Below are positions 22,481-33,413 of a stretch of 64,000 nt of DNA, piece by piece; position 1 is the first letter of the stretch, and every line of letters begins with the position of its first letter. Origin of the DNA: Elymus sibiricus (lineage: Eukaryota > Streptophyta > Magnoliopsida > Poales > Poaceae); assembly GCA_039707655.1 (NCBI GenBank), contig CM077670.1:150640001-150704000 (forward strand), read 5' to 3'. The notes beneath the pieces are model-generated. The model saw nothing but the letters and a program-made list of their open reading frames with translations, did not search any database and was not told the origin of the DNA. A program made the position numbers and the translations under genes.

Positions 22481-23170
22481 CCGGGGGGGTGGGGTGGGGG
22501 CACAACCCATCGGTGTTTGGGAGGGTGGGGCCAAATGTTTAAAAAATATAATCTAAACCCTCCTAAAAATAGACCTTCACAATTTTATCTAAGGTTGGGG
22601 GGTTACCCCCCCCCCCCCCCGACAATCTACATAGCTCCGCCTATGCAAGAGGCGTAGAGCGAGCGTCTATGTGTGAGAGAGATGACACGAGGTCAATCGA
22701 GTCATATATAGAGGGAGAGATCGTGTGAGTGTGGGCTAGCGTACACTCGAATGTGAAAGACGATACAGAGAGATATCGTTCGACAAAGCTGTAGTGAGGG
22801 CTGGAGGGAGATAGTTACCGAGAGAGTGGCCTAGATAGACTTTGTGTTTGTGCGCGCGGCGTGCATGGAGTTTTTTTGCAGAGGCAACGTATGTGTCTAG
22901 AGGGAGAGAGATAGAGAGGGAGAGAGAGAGCTCGTCATGGAGGGCACGACGAGGTTGTGTGTGAGAAATACATTTGTTGAGAGCGTGAGGGCGGGTGTGA
23001 GATAAATGGAGATCGAAACATGAAGAGAAATAATGAGCGTGTGTCGGATACCAGTAGCTCTATTAACAAAGAGATGAAGATCGATCGATACAGGAAGTAT
23101 GTGTGGTGAGGGGGGCGATGGAGAGACCTAAACACAACATTTGAGTGTACATAGTAGTAGACTTAATATT
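22481..23170. repeat. GA-rich dispersed repeat with poly-C/poly-G tracts
   Basis: It includes a G-rich run (22481-22500), 'aatctaaaccctcctaaaaa', a poly-C run (22606-22620) and 'gtctatgtgtgagagagatg'. The order matches 26630-26870. (GA)n tracts occupy 22900-22930. No gene. Confidence 0.65.
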
Positions 23171-24656
23171 CACGTTTCAGTTTAGTGTACATTGTAAACA
23201 TTGAATTGAGGACCATGTATGGCTTACATTTTATTTTTGAATTCGTGCCATACATGCATGGATTGGAAAAGTAGATGCACTATACTGACTCGTTTGTTGT
23301 TGTATTTGTGTGTGTGTGTGGTCATATGCTTGAATACATACAAAGTTTTCTCACCACCATACCGTTCATCTTTTAAATTTGAATTTGCATTCAAAAACTT
23401 AGTGTGGATACCATGAAATGTGAAATCCACGTTGAGATCACTATATCACAAACTCACTCTAATTCTAGAACTCGTCATAAATCAATTACCGTTCCTTTTG
23501 GAATGACCAATTATTTGCAAGGAAAATACGGGCATTGTAATACATATAGATTCATTCGCCAATTTTAAAAAAGATTCCTTTCGCATTCTTGAATGGTAGC
23601 ACCCGGCGGCGTACCAGCCAGACCAGGCTCGTGTCGTGGTGGTGGCGTGCGTGGTACGCACATTAGCCAACCCCAACCAAAAGAACCGTGATAAAAACTT
23701 CGCGCCTCCACTCGAGCCTCCGCGTTTTGAATCGAAATATCTGGCGGCCAGAATTCCAGCCCTGCGAAATTCCCCTTATGTCCCCGGTCCATAATGACTA
23801 CTACCGATGAACACTGGAGGGATGCTTTAGTAACTAGCCCACGTTACCTACCATGCCGAGCACGTTCAACTACCTCGGTCACCGGTACCCAAGGTCACCC
23901 GTCAACTCCATTGCCTACCACACTAGGATGAGTATAGAATGGAGCTTTGTTTGTTCGTGCCTACTAGAGTATGACGCAATGCACTGGTACGGAGGGAGTA
24001 TCTTTTTACTCTGCAATATAATTTGTTTGAAGTATAACTAAGCAATGTTTGACCAAATTCTATCTTAAAAAATATGAACATCTATTACAACACTAAAGAT
24101 GTATCGCCTGAAAGTTTACTTCATGATGCATGTAATGATATTGTTTCAAACCTTGGTTTTTAAATTCCAGAAAATCCAAAACTCACCTGAAAGTCATGAA
24201 ACTGCGCATGGTCTCATGATACGGCACAAATAGGCTGTTGTAATTTTTTTGTTCAACTTGAGACAAGCTGCTTATGAAAAGTTGCACACATGAATAGCCA
24301 AGTTATTTTGGAACAAAGAGCTGTCATGTTAACACGAACAGTTCACTATGGTATTCAAACCATGGGCGTTAGACCAGCGTGCTGCCACGCGTCCCGCTTC
24401 TCATACGCGGGTGTCGTCCGAGCAAGCGTGTGAGTCGATGGGAGGCGTGAGAGCAGGCCGCTGTGCAGGCTCACTGAGAGGCGAGCCCTTTGACCAGCCT
24501 CCGCCACCCACCTTCATCCCAACCACACCCACTTTTAATGGCACCCGCGCCGCAGTTTAAATCACCGCCGCACTCCCCGCTCTCGCTACAATCTTCTCTC
24601 TGCCTCTCCGATTCTCCTGTCGTCTGCCTCCAATCAGCCTGACCTCGCCTTATGCC
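23171..24656. other. Unassigned DNA ahead of a broken gene
   Basis: AT-rich sequence runs to about 23560, followed by moderately GC-rich text (23570-23900) without an open frame of note. 'ggagggagta' at 23991 may be one terminus of a Stowaway, and 'tttgaccaaattctatctta' (24049) resembles Stowaway interior. A GC-rich leader with 'cagtttaaatcacc' (24552-24566) precedes the next ATG. Confidence 0.4.
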
Positions 24657-25281
24657 ATGGCGCATCACGATGGGTTGCCCCTAGTCTTCCAGTTTCCCGA
24701 GGAAGACCCGAAGTAGGTTTTGGACGAGCTTGACCTGGCCGTGCGGGAAGTCACCGCATCTGTCCCCGCGCCCGTTCCAGCTCCCGTCGCCGCGCCAGCG
24801 CCAGCGCCCATCCCCGTGGCATTGATGGGCTGGGAGCCGCACACTGTCGCCCAGCTTGAAGCCGCAGGGATCCACGAGATCCCCGCTGACTTGCACGCGC
24901 CCGTGCACCTACCAGCGCATGCGCATGTGTGTGCACTGACGCATGCGCCCGTGCCGGTGCCCGTGCACACGAATGTCTCCGCCGCGCCGTTGCCATCGCC
25001 TGTCCCCGCGCCGGTGCCAGTGCCCCCCTCAACGGCATGGGTCGCCACCATCTACCGCTTCCTTGCAGCGATGCTAGTCAACGCCTCCTGCCGGTTGACT
25101 AGCTCCTGGAGAACGAAGTCCAGAACATACTAGCCTTCCTTGAAGCTTGGGCCAATGTCCAGGAATATGCCAACGCCGGCGCAAGACGCCACCGTCACCG
25201 CTGGCCAGTGGCCCAATGGCACACAGGGCACGGCAGAGGAGCCGCTTCCCGCCGCAAGACGCACCCGCCGCCGCTGCAATT
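24657..25281 (+). pseudogene. Broken Pro/Ala-rich gene copy
   Basis: ATG at 24657 (MAHHDGLPLVFQFP) is followed after 19 codons by TAG at 24714. The same frame then stays open for over 130 codons with a PVPAPVAAPAPAP repeat and a WEPHTVAQLEAAGIHEI segment. Near 25080-25100 the frame shifts, and a plausible continuation (NEVQNILAFLEAWANVQEYA) lies in another frame. High GC, a GC-rich leader and an AT-rich tail with 'gaatgaaatctatggtt' suggest a former host gene. The protein is not recognised. Position inside the CACTA suggests capture, and the damage suggests it is not functional. Confidence 0.55.
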
Positions 25282-25719
25282 AGTTTTATTCATTTATTTA
25301 TTTTTATTTCGATCATGGTATGAATGTAAAGTCATAGTCAGACTGAATGAAATCTATGGTTTGATTGATTGAGTGTTCTGCTAGAGCCCTATCAAATTAA
25401 ATAAAAAAATTCATCAAGCAACATGTATTCCTTCTCATCACAAACATTTCATATTAAATACCTGCGTCAATTCCAAATACTTGTAGGGCGCGAGCAGGTC
25501 CCTTCGAGCACTAGGCGATACATACATTTATCCACGCATTTAATTATTACTACTAGTTAAATACACCACGGGTGCCTGAACTTGTCCGTCACGGTCACTT
25601 TTTTCCTATACTTGTAAAATACTAGTAGGTGAAACTGGTGTCATAACTTGTGAAGGCGTCCAGATACGGTCGACGGCATCGGGCATCTGCCCCGGGTGGC
25701 GCGCCATGTTTACTAGCTT
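25282..25719. other. Possible 3' tail and MULE-like terminal text
   Basis: AT-rich DNA. 25594-25650 ('cctatacttgtaaaatacta...aactggtgtcataacttgt') is a diverged inverse of 15175-15235, a sequence I associate with Mutator-like ends in grasses. The element itself is not delimited. Confidence 0.4.
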
Positions 25720-26520
25720 GTGTGTTCTTCGTGTTTGCCCGTGCGTCTAAACGTAGAACGGGAGGAGGGAGAGAGAGCAGACATGGGACCCACCAGTAAG
25801 TGGCTCAACGAAGGGGAGTAGTATGTGCTAACGAGCCGGTCCCACTAATGTACTGAAAGTAATATAAAAAACATGTTATCCATTAAAGATACAACAAACG
25901 CGACAATCAATTTCTGAGTCTAGGCTCATCTGCACCCCCGTTGAAGAAAAAAATGAAAACAAATACTAGAAAAATTCAAAAAATTCCATTTTTTGGCATG
26001 GTAGACAATTTGGTGCGTGATGTCCGCTCCAATTTTCATATCATTTGGACATCTTAGTAGCTCTCGGCAAAAAAGACAGATTTGGGGTCTGTAAAAGAGT
26101 GTACTGTTCATGTACTGTTCTGACCCAATTTGTCTTTTTTGCTGAGAGCTACTAAGATATTCAAATGCTCTTAAAATTGGAGCGGACCTCACGCAACAAA
26201 TTATCTAGCACGCACAAAAAAAATTGGAATTTTCTAATTTTTTATTTTATTTTTTTGAACTTTTTGTGAATTTTTTCTTGACCGGGTGCAGATGAGCCTG
26301 GGCACCAAATCGCTGACGTGCGCCTGGAAGGACCTGGTCGCCTGTTCGATCCTCGTCCTTTTCATTTTTAATTTATATGGGTCCAAAATTGTTCCATGAC
26401 AAGTGGGTCCCCCGGTGTGTAGTTTGTAGCATTTTAATTTATGGGTTGAAATTTGTTCCATTACAGGTGGACCCCCGGTGTGTAGTTTGTAGCGTGTTTG
26501 TAATAATTAAAGAAAACACG
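25720..26520. repeat. Second copy of the 14820-15180 segment, with a MITE inside
   Basis: Shared blocks occur in the same order as at 14820-15180. The extra length is due largely to the foldback element at 25922-26299 and a local duplication ('gtgggtcccccggtgtgtag' twice). Confidence 0.6.
25922..26299. mobile_element. Long-TIR foldback MITE, 378 bp
   Basis: AGGCTCATCTGCACCC at the left pairs with GGGTGCAGATGAGCCT at the right. The complementarity continues almost to the centre ('gtccgctccaatttt', 'tcttagtagctctc', 'aaaaaagaca'), so nearly the whole element is a hairpin. The target duplication is not clear. Superfamily unassigned. Confidence 0.8.
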
Positions 26521-26895
26521 AGAGTTTTTTTGCAAAAATACCATGGTGTGACGGGAAAGGTGAGAAAGAGAGTGCGAGAGAGTGGTCAAAGAGCTAGAAG
26601 GAAATAATTGCGGGAGGGGCAGGGTCGTAGGGGGGGCAACTGTGTTTGGAGTAGTTGTGGGCTAAATGCTAGAAAAAAAACTAACCTAAACCCTCCGAAA
26701 TAAATGTCTTCACAAATTAATCCAAGGATGGAGGCATAGTCCCCCTGGCAATGTAAATAGCTCTGGCCCTGCGAGAGATGTAGAGGTAGCGTCTATGTGT
26801 GGGAGAGACGGAGCGAGAAAGTGAGGTCAATCGAGACATAGATAGACAGGGAGATAGGGTGAGTGTGGCCTGACATTCCGTCAAAAGAGAGATAT

Positions 26896-27619
26896 TGTAA
26901 TGCCCCGGACACACCCGCCGGTGGTCGTTACTCCTAGCGGGATCTAGACTGGCCCCATAGATCAACACTAGTCTTTCCTACGCACTTTGTCCTCACTCGT
27001 GCGCACCCGGGAATAACTTCCCGGTCGGTCACCCATCCTGAAATTACTCCAAGCTGAGCACGCTTAACTTTGGAGTTCTTTCCGAATGGGCTCTCGGAAA
27101 AGAAGGAATTCCGTATTGATATGAGTAGTCTATCATCCCTATTATGCCAGGCTATCACATACACCCCCACTCAGAGGAACCGACGTCCTCGTCGGGCCAC
27201 AAGAACGTTCCCTCTTGGCACATATGTCTGTGCATCCAGTCCGGCACATGTGCCATGCCGTGTGCCATGACGGGTCACAAACGTCATGCACAACATGACC
27301 GTGTACCTGTCCGCAAACATCCGTGTAACCACGAGGGTCGGCTCTGATACCAACTTGTAACGCCCCGGACACACCCGCCGGTGGTCGTTACTCCTGGCGG
27401 GATCTAGACTGGCCCCACAGATCAACACTAGTCTTTCCTACGCACTTTGTCCTCACTCGTGCGCACCCGGGAATAACTTCCCGGTCGGTCACCCATCCTG
27501 AAATTATTCCAAGCTGAGCACGCTTAACTTTGGAGTTCTTTCCGAATGGGCTCCCGGAAAAGAAGGAATTCCTTATTGATATGAGTAGTCTATCATCCCT
27601 ATTATGCCAGGCTATCACA
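26896..27619 (-). mobile_element. Cassandra-like TRIM retrotransposon, 724 bp
   Basis: Two 264-bp direct repeats (26896-27159 and 27356-27619, six mismatches by my count) start TG and end CA. They are flanked by a perfect GATAT duplication (26891-26895 and 27620-27624). The 196-bp interior has a tRNA-iMet primer-binding site (TGGTATCAGAGC on the minus strand, next to the right LTR) and a purine tract (gagtgggggtgta) next to the left LTR. On the minus strand each LTR holds a 5S rRNA-like stretch (gttaagcgtgctc, then aggatgggtgacc), the hallmark of Cassandra. It encodes no protein and needs enzymes in trans. Confidence 0.92.
27010..27078 (-). promoter_or_regulatory. 5S rRNA-like Pol III promoter segment in the left TRIM LTR
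   Basis: The minus strand carries gttaagcgtgctcagcttgg and 'caggatgggtgaccgaccgg', matching the 5S internal control region layout. The same segment is at 27470-27538 in the right LTR. In Cassandra this segment retains Pol III promoter features. Activity here is inferred. Confidence 0.75.
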
Positions 27620-27805
27620 GATATGCTCTGGAGAGATATCATGCGATCGAGCTTTTGGGGAGGGTGAGGGCTGTAAGGGAGATCTTGAGAGATTGACCTA
27701 CATAGACAATGTGCGTGACAGAGTATACAGAGTGTGGATCGAGGCCCAGACAGGGAGATATATCGTTTGTGTGTGAGATAAAGCAAGGTCAATCGAGACA
27801 TAGAT

Positions 27806-27843
<38 letters not shown>

Positions 27844-27989
27844 AGCGAGTGGGGGCCACCATGCGGTCGAAAGAGTGAGAAGTACGGGTTGGAGAGAGTG
27901 ACCTAGATAGATAATGTGCGTGAGAGAGTATATACAATATGTCGAACTAGGCCCAAACAAGGAGATATATCGTTTGTGTGTTTAGCATG

Positions 27990-30030
27990 GAAGATATTGA
28001 GAATCCTCGGTCGTGACGTTGACAGGAAAAGTACACCTCTCAAAATGTATTCATCTCTGATTTAAGCTTCGAGCTCTGGCACCTCTGCAAATCCATGCTT
28101 CCCTCTGCGAAGGGCCTATCTATTTACTTTATGTTATTTTACTTTTATTGTTGAGTCATCACCTTCTCATTCAAGCACCAGTTGGAGAGCACTATTGTCA
28201 TTTTTATGCATTGAGTATAGTTAATGTTGTGTACATCATGACTGGATCAATGATTGAGCATGATGGGCCAGGGATAGCATTCTTTAGCATTTTTATTTTG
28301 AAAGGCATGATTGTTTGTTGGTATGCCCGAGTATTGATATCTTTATATCAAATTATAGACTATTGCTTTGAATCACTTGTGTCTTAATATTCATGCCATG
28401 ATTCGACTATATGATCAAGATTATGTTAGGTAGCATTCCACATCAAAAATTATCTTTTTATCATTTACCTACTCGAGGACGAGCAGGAATTAAGCTTGCG
28501 GATGCTGATACGTCTCCATCATATCTATATTTTTTGATTGTTTCATGCCAATATTTTACAACTTTTACATAGTTTTGGCAACAATTTATATGATTTTCTT
28601 GGACTAACATATTGATCCAGTGCCCAGTGCCAGTTCCTGTTTGTTGCATGTTTTTTGTTTCGCGGAAAATCCATATCAAACGAAGTCCAAACGTGATAAA
28701 AATTTATGGAGATTTATTTTGGAATATATGTGATTTTTGGGAAAATAATCATCGTGAGACGATGCCCGAGGGGCCCACAAGCTTGAGGGGCGCGCCCCCC
28801 TACCCAGGGCGTGCCTGGCAGGCTTGTGGCGCCCTTGTAAGGTGGTTGGGGCCCTTCTTCTTCCGCAAGAAAGATAATATCTTGAAGAAAATACCCTCAA
28901 AATTTCAGCCCAATCAGAGTTACGGATCTCCGGGAATATAAGAAACGGTTTTCGGCCAGAAAACAAGAACACGAAAACAGAAGAGAACAGAGAGAGATCC
29001 AATCTCGGAGGGGCTCCTGCCCTCCGGGAGCCATGGCGGCCATGGACCAGAGGGGAAACTCTCCTCCCATCTAGGGGGGAGGCCAAGGAAGAAGAAGAAG
29101 GAGGGGGGCTCTCTCCCCCTCTCTCCCGGTGGCGCCAGAACGCTGCCGGGGCAATCATCGTGACGGCGATCTACACCAACAACTTCGCCGCCGTCAACAC
29201 CAACTCTCTCCCCCTCTATGAAGCGGTGTAACACCTCTTCTCCCCGCTGTAATCTCTACTTAAACATGGTGCTTAACGCTATATATTATTATCCAATGAT
29301 ATGTGGCAATTCTATGATGTTTGAGTAGATTCATTTTGTCCTATGGGTTGATTGATGATCGTGATTGGTTTGAGTTGTATGTTTTATTTTGGTGATGTCC
29401 TATGGTGCCCGCCGTGTCGCGCAAGCGTGTGGGATTACCGCTGTAGGGTGTTGCAATACGTTCATATTTCTCTTATAGTGGGTTGCGTGAGTGACTGAAA
29501 CACAAACCCGAGTAAGGGGGTTGTTGCGTATGGGAGTAAAGAGGACTTGTTACTTAATGCTATGGTTGGGTTTTACCTTAATGATCTTTGGTAGATGCGG
29601 ATGCTTGCTAGAGTTCCAATCATAAGTGCATATGATCCAAGTATGGAAAGTATGTTAGCTCATGCCTCTCCCTCATATAAAATTGCAATAATGATTACCG
29701 GTCTAGTTATCGATTACCTAGGGACAAATCTTTCTCTTGTGTTACAAAAATCTTTATACTAAACAACTAACTTTTATTATCTTGCAATTTACTCATAGTT
29801 TTATTCTTGCTAAGTACTTCTAGTTTTATCCTTGCAAACTTATCCTATTACACCTACAAGTAGTTTCATTCTTGTTCTAGGTAAAGCGAACGTTAAGTGT
29901 GCGTAGAGTTGTATCGGTGGTCGATAGAACTTGAAGGGAATATTGATTCTACCTTTAGCTCCTCATTGGGTTCGACACTCTTATTTATCGAGAAAGGCTA
30001 CAACTGATCCCCTATACTTGTGGGTTATCA
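27990..30030 (+). mobile_element. 3' end of a truncated Athila-type element (interior tail plus LTR)
   Basis: The LTR at 28506-30030 (1525 bp) runs TGATACGTCTCCATCATA to TGTGGGTTATCA. It is preceded by a purine-rich tract (gaggacgagcaggaattaag). Interior 27990-28505 matches, in inverse, 57757-58390 of the element at 56115 (e.g. 'ctctgcgaagggcctatct'). The 5' part is missing, so there is no target duplication. No coding frame. Confidence 0.8.
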
Positions 30031-30370
30031 CGCAGCAGCTCCCGCGCAAGGCTAATGTTTCTTGAACTGTGTTCAAGTGGTCTTGGTTCAGTATTATTTT
30101 GTTGCGCTGCAATGGCAGGGCCTTTGATGCCCAGGTTTTGTAATCTGCTTCTTGGTTGCGCTTTATGATCACTGGTGGCGAACTTTGATGCCCAGTGGAT
30201 GTAATATGCCCTAATTCCTTTATTGTATAGTGTAGGTTTATTCTAAGTTACTATGCCATAAATTCTTTATTGTATAGTGTAGGTTCATTCTTAATTCGTA
30301 GTTGCCGTGTATATCATCATTCGCTATCAGAAAAAAGGGTGAAAAATCTTATTCAGGCGAACAGGCCGAA
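30031..30370. other. Unassigned CACTA interior
   Basis: Non-coding. 'tttattgtatagtgtaggtt' occurs twice (about 30220 and 30269). Confidence 0.5.
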
Positions 30371-31380
30371 ACATGCACCTCTAACGGGCCTGCATTTCAG
30401 TGGGCCATTAATGGGCCGCCCCGCAACAGGCTTTATTCCGGCCTGTGCGGACCTGCCGTATGGGCCCTTCATGGACACGGTATGCCCAGCCATTCAGCTT
30501 CGTTATCGATTAGGTATCAGTGGGAACATCAGGATGAATGAGTTAACTAAGTATCAGATCGACCAAATTGAACAAATGATAGCTCAAGATCATGTTGTTC
30601 ATTGGGAATTGAAGAGGGGAGAACGAGCAGACATCGAACGATTAATTTCTATTTCTCGTTATCTGCCCATAACTCACATGGGCCTCTAGTGGGCCGAAAC
30701 TTTAGTTTGGCCCATGTAGCTTTGGGCCATTAACAGGCTGAATATTCTGCTGGCCTGTTATGGCCCAGAAGACAGTATGGGCCTTTAGCAGGCCGAAAAG
30801 TTTGTTGGGCCTCAATTTTCATGAGTCGACCACGGGCCTTTAGCAGGCTGAAATATACCTCAGACCATTATTGGCCCAGTTTCATGACGGGTCATTACCA
30901 GTCTGAAACATATCTCGGGCCTTGGTTGGCCCAATCATATCATGGGCCTTTAGTAGGCCGAAAGCTTAGTAGAGGACCAACGGGCCGAATTGTACGACAG
31001 GCCTTTAACAGGCCCAAAGTCAGGTTGGGCTGGAATTTTGCCACCGAGATCACGGGCCGTTAAGGGGCCGAATGTCGCGTCGGACCATATATGGCCCATG
31101 TGCAGCACGGGCCATTAACAAGCCAAAAGGCACAACGGGCTGAAATGGGCCCATTTCTACATCGGGCCTTTAACAGGCCGAAAACTCACTGGGCCGTAAT
31201 GGGGCCCAAAGACTGAGCGAACAATTAACGGGCCTGATCTGGCAGTGGGCCGTAAATGGGTCATGTTTAAGCAGGCCACTAGTGGGCCGGCCCACTAGTA
31301 CCTGAGTAAATCTTATGGGCCTTTGACTGGGCCGGCCTTTTTACCTAAATGGGCCACTGTTGGGCCATTCCACATGTCAC
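30371..31380. repeat. CACTA right subterminal array, 55-bp period
   Basis: Copies of a GGGCC(T/A)TTAACAGGCC-type palindrome start at 30724, 30779, 30834, 30889, 30944, 30999, 31054, 31109, 31164 and (degraded) 31219, each exactly 55 bp apart. Irregular copies occur at 30380-30480, 30680 and 31250-31370. The palindromic GGCC...GGCC core suggests a dimeric DNA-binding site. TNPA-type binding is known for CACTA subterminal repeats, but not shown for this motif. Confidence 0.85.
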
Positions 31381-31765
31381 CGTTTCATAGGCGCGTACTG
31401 TCCAATGGATGGATGACATCTATCATGACGTCTAGCTGACACGTGGATCTATTGGTGAATGAGAATTTTACACGTGGAAAATCACCATTGGTCAGGGCTG
31501 TTAACGGGTTATCGGATCCAAACCCGCACCCGATAGCTTAACGGCGACCCGTTACGGTCGATGCCACGTGTCGGTCACCCTTGACGAAAACACTTCCATG
31601 ACGCGCCATTTATCATCATGGAAGTGGACACTTCCATGATGATAATTTCAGTATTGTCATGGAACACTTCTACGACAGCACAGGTATGACTATCTTGATT
31701 CTATCATAAAATCGTCACGGATGTCCATGCATGACAGAAAACGTGACCTACTGTGACAAAGACGT

Positions 31766-31794
31766 GTCATCACAGAAGTGTTTTTTTTGTAGTG
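31766..31794 (-). repeat. CACTA right terminal inverted repeat
   Basis: On the minus strand it reads CACTACAAAAAAAACACTTC. It is followed by ATG at 31795-31797. Upstream text has repeated 'gtcatggaa' and 'cttccatgatgataa' motifs. Confidence 0.8.
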
Positions 31795-31968
31795 ATGGGT
31801 GCCCTCCACATCATATTATTCGTAATACATTGACTGAGAAAAGAGAGAAATCACCCGAAACAAGATCTTGCCCGAATTTTGTTCCTACGAAGCTGTGTCG
31901 TGCATGTACCGGAGTACTAGTACTCTATAACTTTAGTACAATAGTAGTTGTATTGTGGTAGTAGTACA

Positions 31969-33394
31969 TGTTGGGTTCTACGCTAGGTGCATCGGCTGCA
32001 ATTTAAAATTTTCCCTACGCGTAGATCAACCAGGAACATGCTACGGGAGATGGATCACAGATCGTTACCACTAGACGCGCAGTGCCGTGCAGTGGAAGTA
32101 GAGTTGAGGCAGCGTGTCTACGGAGTCGTCTCCTCCTCGTCGATCTCCCACGTAGCTGATCAGATCCCACAAACAGGTTCGCCAGAGCGGCGCAAGTGCA
32201 CCGCCTCTAACGGTATCTGCGCGTGCAAGAGGAACATCGTGCGGCGGACTGCTAGGTCCGATCACACAATCGGCGGCGAGTGGAGGTGGCTAGTTGAAAC
32301 ACATGCAAAGCCCTAATGACGGCGCCGAAGCGATCAACTGAATGAGTGTGTCACACCTCCACTGTATATAGGCATCCATCGCAGGCTCAACACTTGGGCC
32401 CTGCATGGACCCTAAAGCCCAAAGTCTACTCAGTCACGATCCAAGTCCAGCTCGGATCACATCCGACCAGTGTCCTCAGATCCGACCTCGTAGGTTCCTT
32501 CCCTTAAGCATGTGACCCCTTAGGTTCAAGTCGGCTTGGTCATAGGTCGGATCACCTCCGACCTGCTCGGTTGGCAGCGGCCTCTAGCAAGGTGTGCCGA
32601 CCACCAAGTAGACAATGAAGCCGGTTGACGAACCTGTATAACATGTCACACTTCTGTTCCCTTTGCTACACGATATATGTTGTCGGGCTCAAGGCGAGTC
32701 TGTCATCCTTGTGCTAGCCCGACCTCTTTCTCGTTCTAGTGATGCCGACCACAAATCAGATTATCTCATAATCCTTGTCGTATGGCCATGCTTATCTTGG
32801 TCGGATCACATGAGGGGCCCAGAGTATATCTCTCCTGACCGGAGGGGCAAATCCCATCTTGCTCGACCATGTCTCGCAACATGGGTCTAGACAAGCCCAA
32901 AACCTACCTTTATAACTACCCAGTTACGGAGTAGTGTTTGGTCGGCACAAAGCAGGTCTGTCACCATCCCGAGTACATGCGCCAGCTTAGGTATTAGGAC
33001 ATAGAACGCATGTTGTACCGGAGACTCACAGATGACATATCGCTGCGTCTCATAGTCGGGTCTGTCTGACTCGGACTTTATCTCGACTCGGATCCGACTA
33101 TGTCGAATCCGACCAGATCCTTCCGAGTCCATATTATCCGGCTAGCATCCAATGCTCCATGGCTAGTGAGACCGAGCCATCTGTCGTGTCATATTCTAGT
33201 CTAGTCAGCTGCGTGTCCACACAACCCTTTCGACTAGGGACCTTTTAGGACAGTCATCATACAATGCATAGTCCCACAAACAAGTCACGTACTTGTTGAT
33301 ACACATCATTGATAATGTCCAAGGACTATCTTTATTCATAAACACATGGGAAATATCATCATACATGATTGCCTCTAGGGCATATCTTCGACAA
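31969..33394 (-). repeat. Copia 3' LTR
   Basis: It runs TGTTGGGTTC...TCTTCGACA on the plus strand. A TATA-like CCTATATACAG on the minus strand (near 32361-32372) fits an LTR promoter. The purine tract gcaagtgggagat adjoins it at 33395-33407. Confidence 0.85.
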
Positions 33395-33413
33395 TCTCCC
33401 ACTTGCACTAGAG

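Larger units (their letters stand above)
26521..27989. repeat. GA-rich dispersed repeat carrying the TRIM
   Basis: The sequence repeats the order seen at 22481-22760. It includes a pure (GA)n tract at 27807-27840 and two related blocks with 'gacctacatagacaatgtgc' and 'gacctagatagataatgtgc'. No genes; frames here are low complexity. Confidence 0.65.
2672..31794. mobile_element. Large non-autonomous CACTA (DTC) transposon with nested insertions
   Basis: The left end reads CACTACAAAAAAAGGACACA. The right end is the inverse form, reading CACTACAAAAAAAACACTTC on the minus strand. Both ends are flanked by ATG (2669-2671 and 31795-31797), matching the 3-bp duplication of the CACTA superfamily. Arrays of short subterminal repeats lie just inside each end, another hallmark. 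Removing the LTR element at 15322-21580, the TRIM and the LTR fragment leaves about 20 kb, within the range of Triticeae Caspar/Jorge-type elements. I found no TNP2-type transposase, so it would be non-autonomous. The 3-bp match alone could be chance (1 in 64), and the two ends might come from two different elements. Confidence 0.65.

Noticed and set aside
27010..27078. 5S rRNA gene
   Set aside because: Only a partial, diverged 5S-like segment inside a TRIM LTR, duplicated in the other LTR; not an rRNA gene.
28676..29234. Minus-strand frames of 104-160 codons
   Set aside because: They fall in the GC-rich part of an LTR; composition follows the DNA and no domain is visible.
31987..32316. 109-codon frame and its near copy at 51856-52185
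   Set aside because: Both lie in the two Copia LTR copies; no independent gene evidence.
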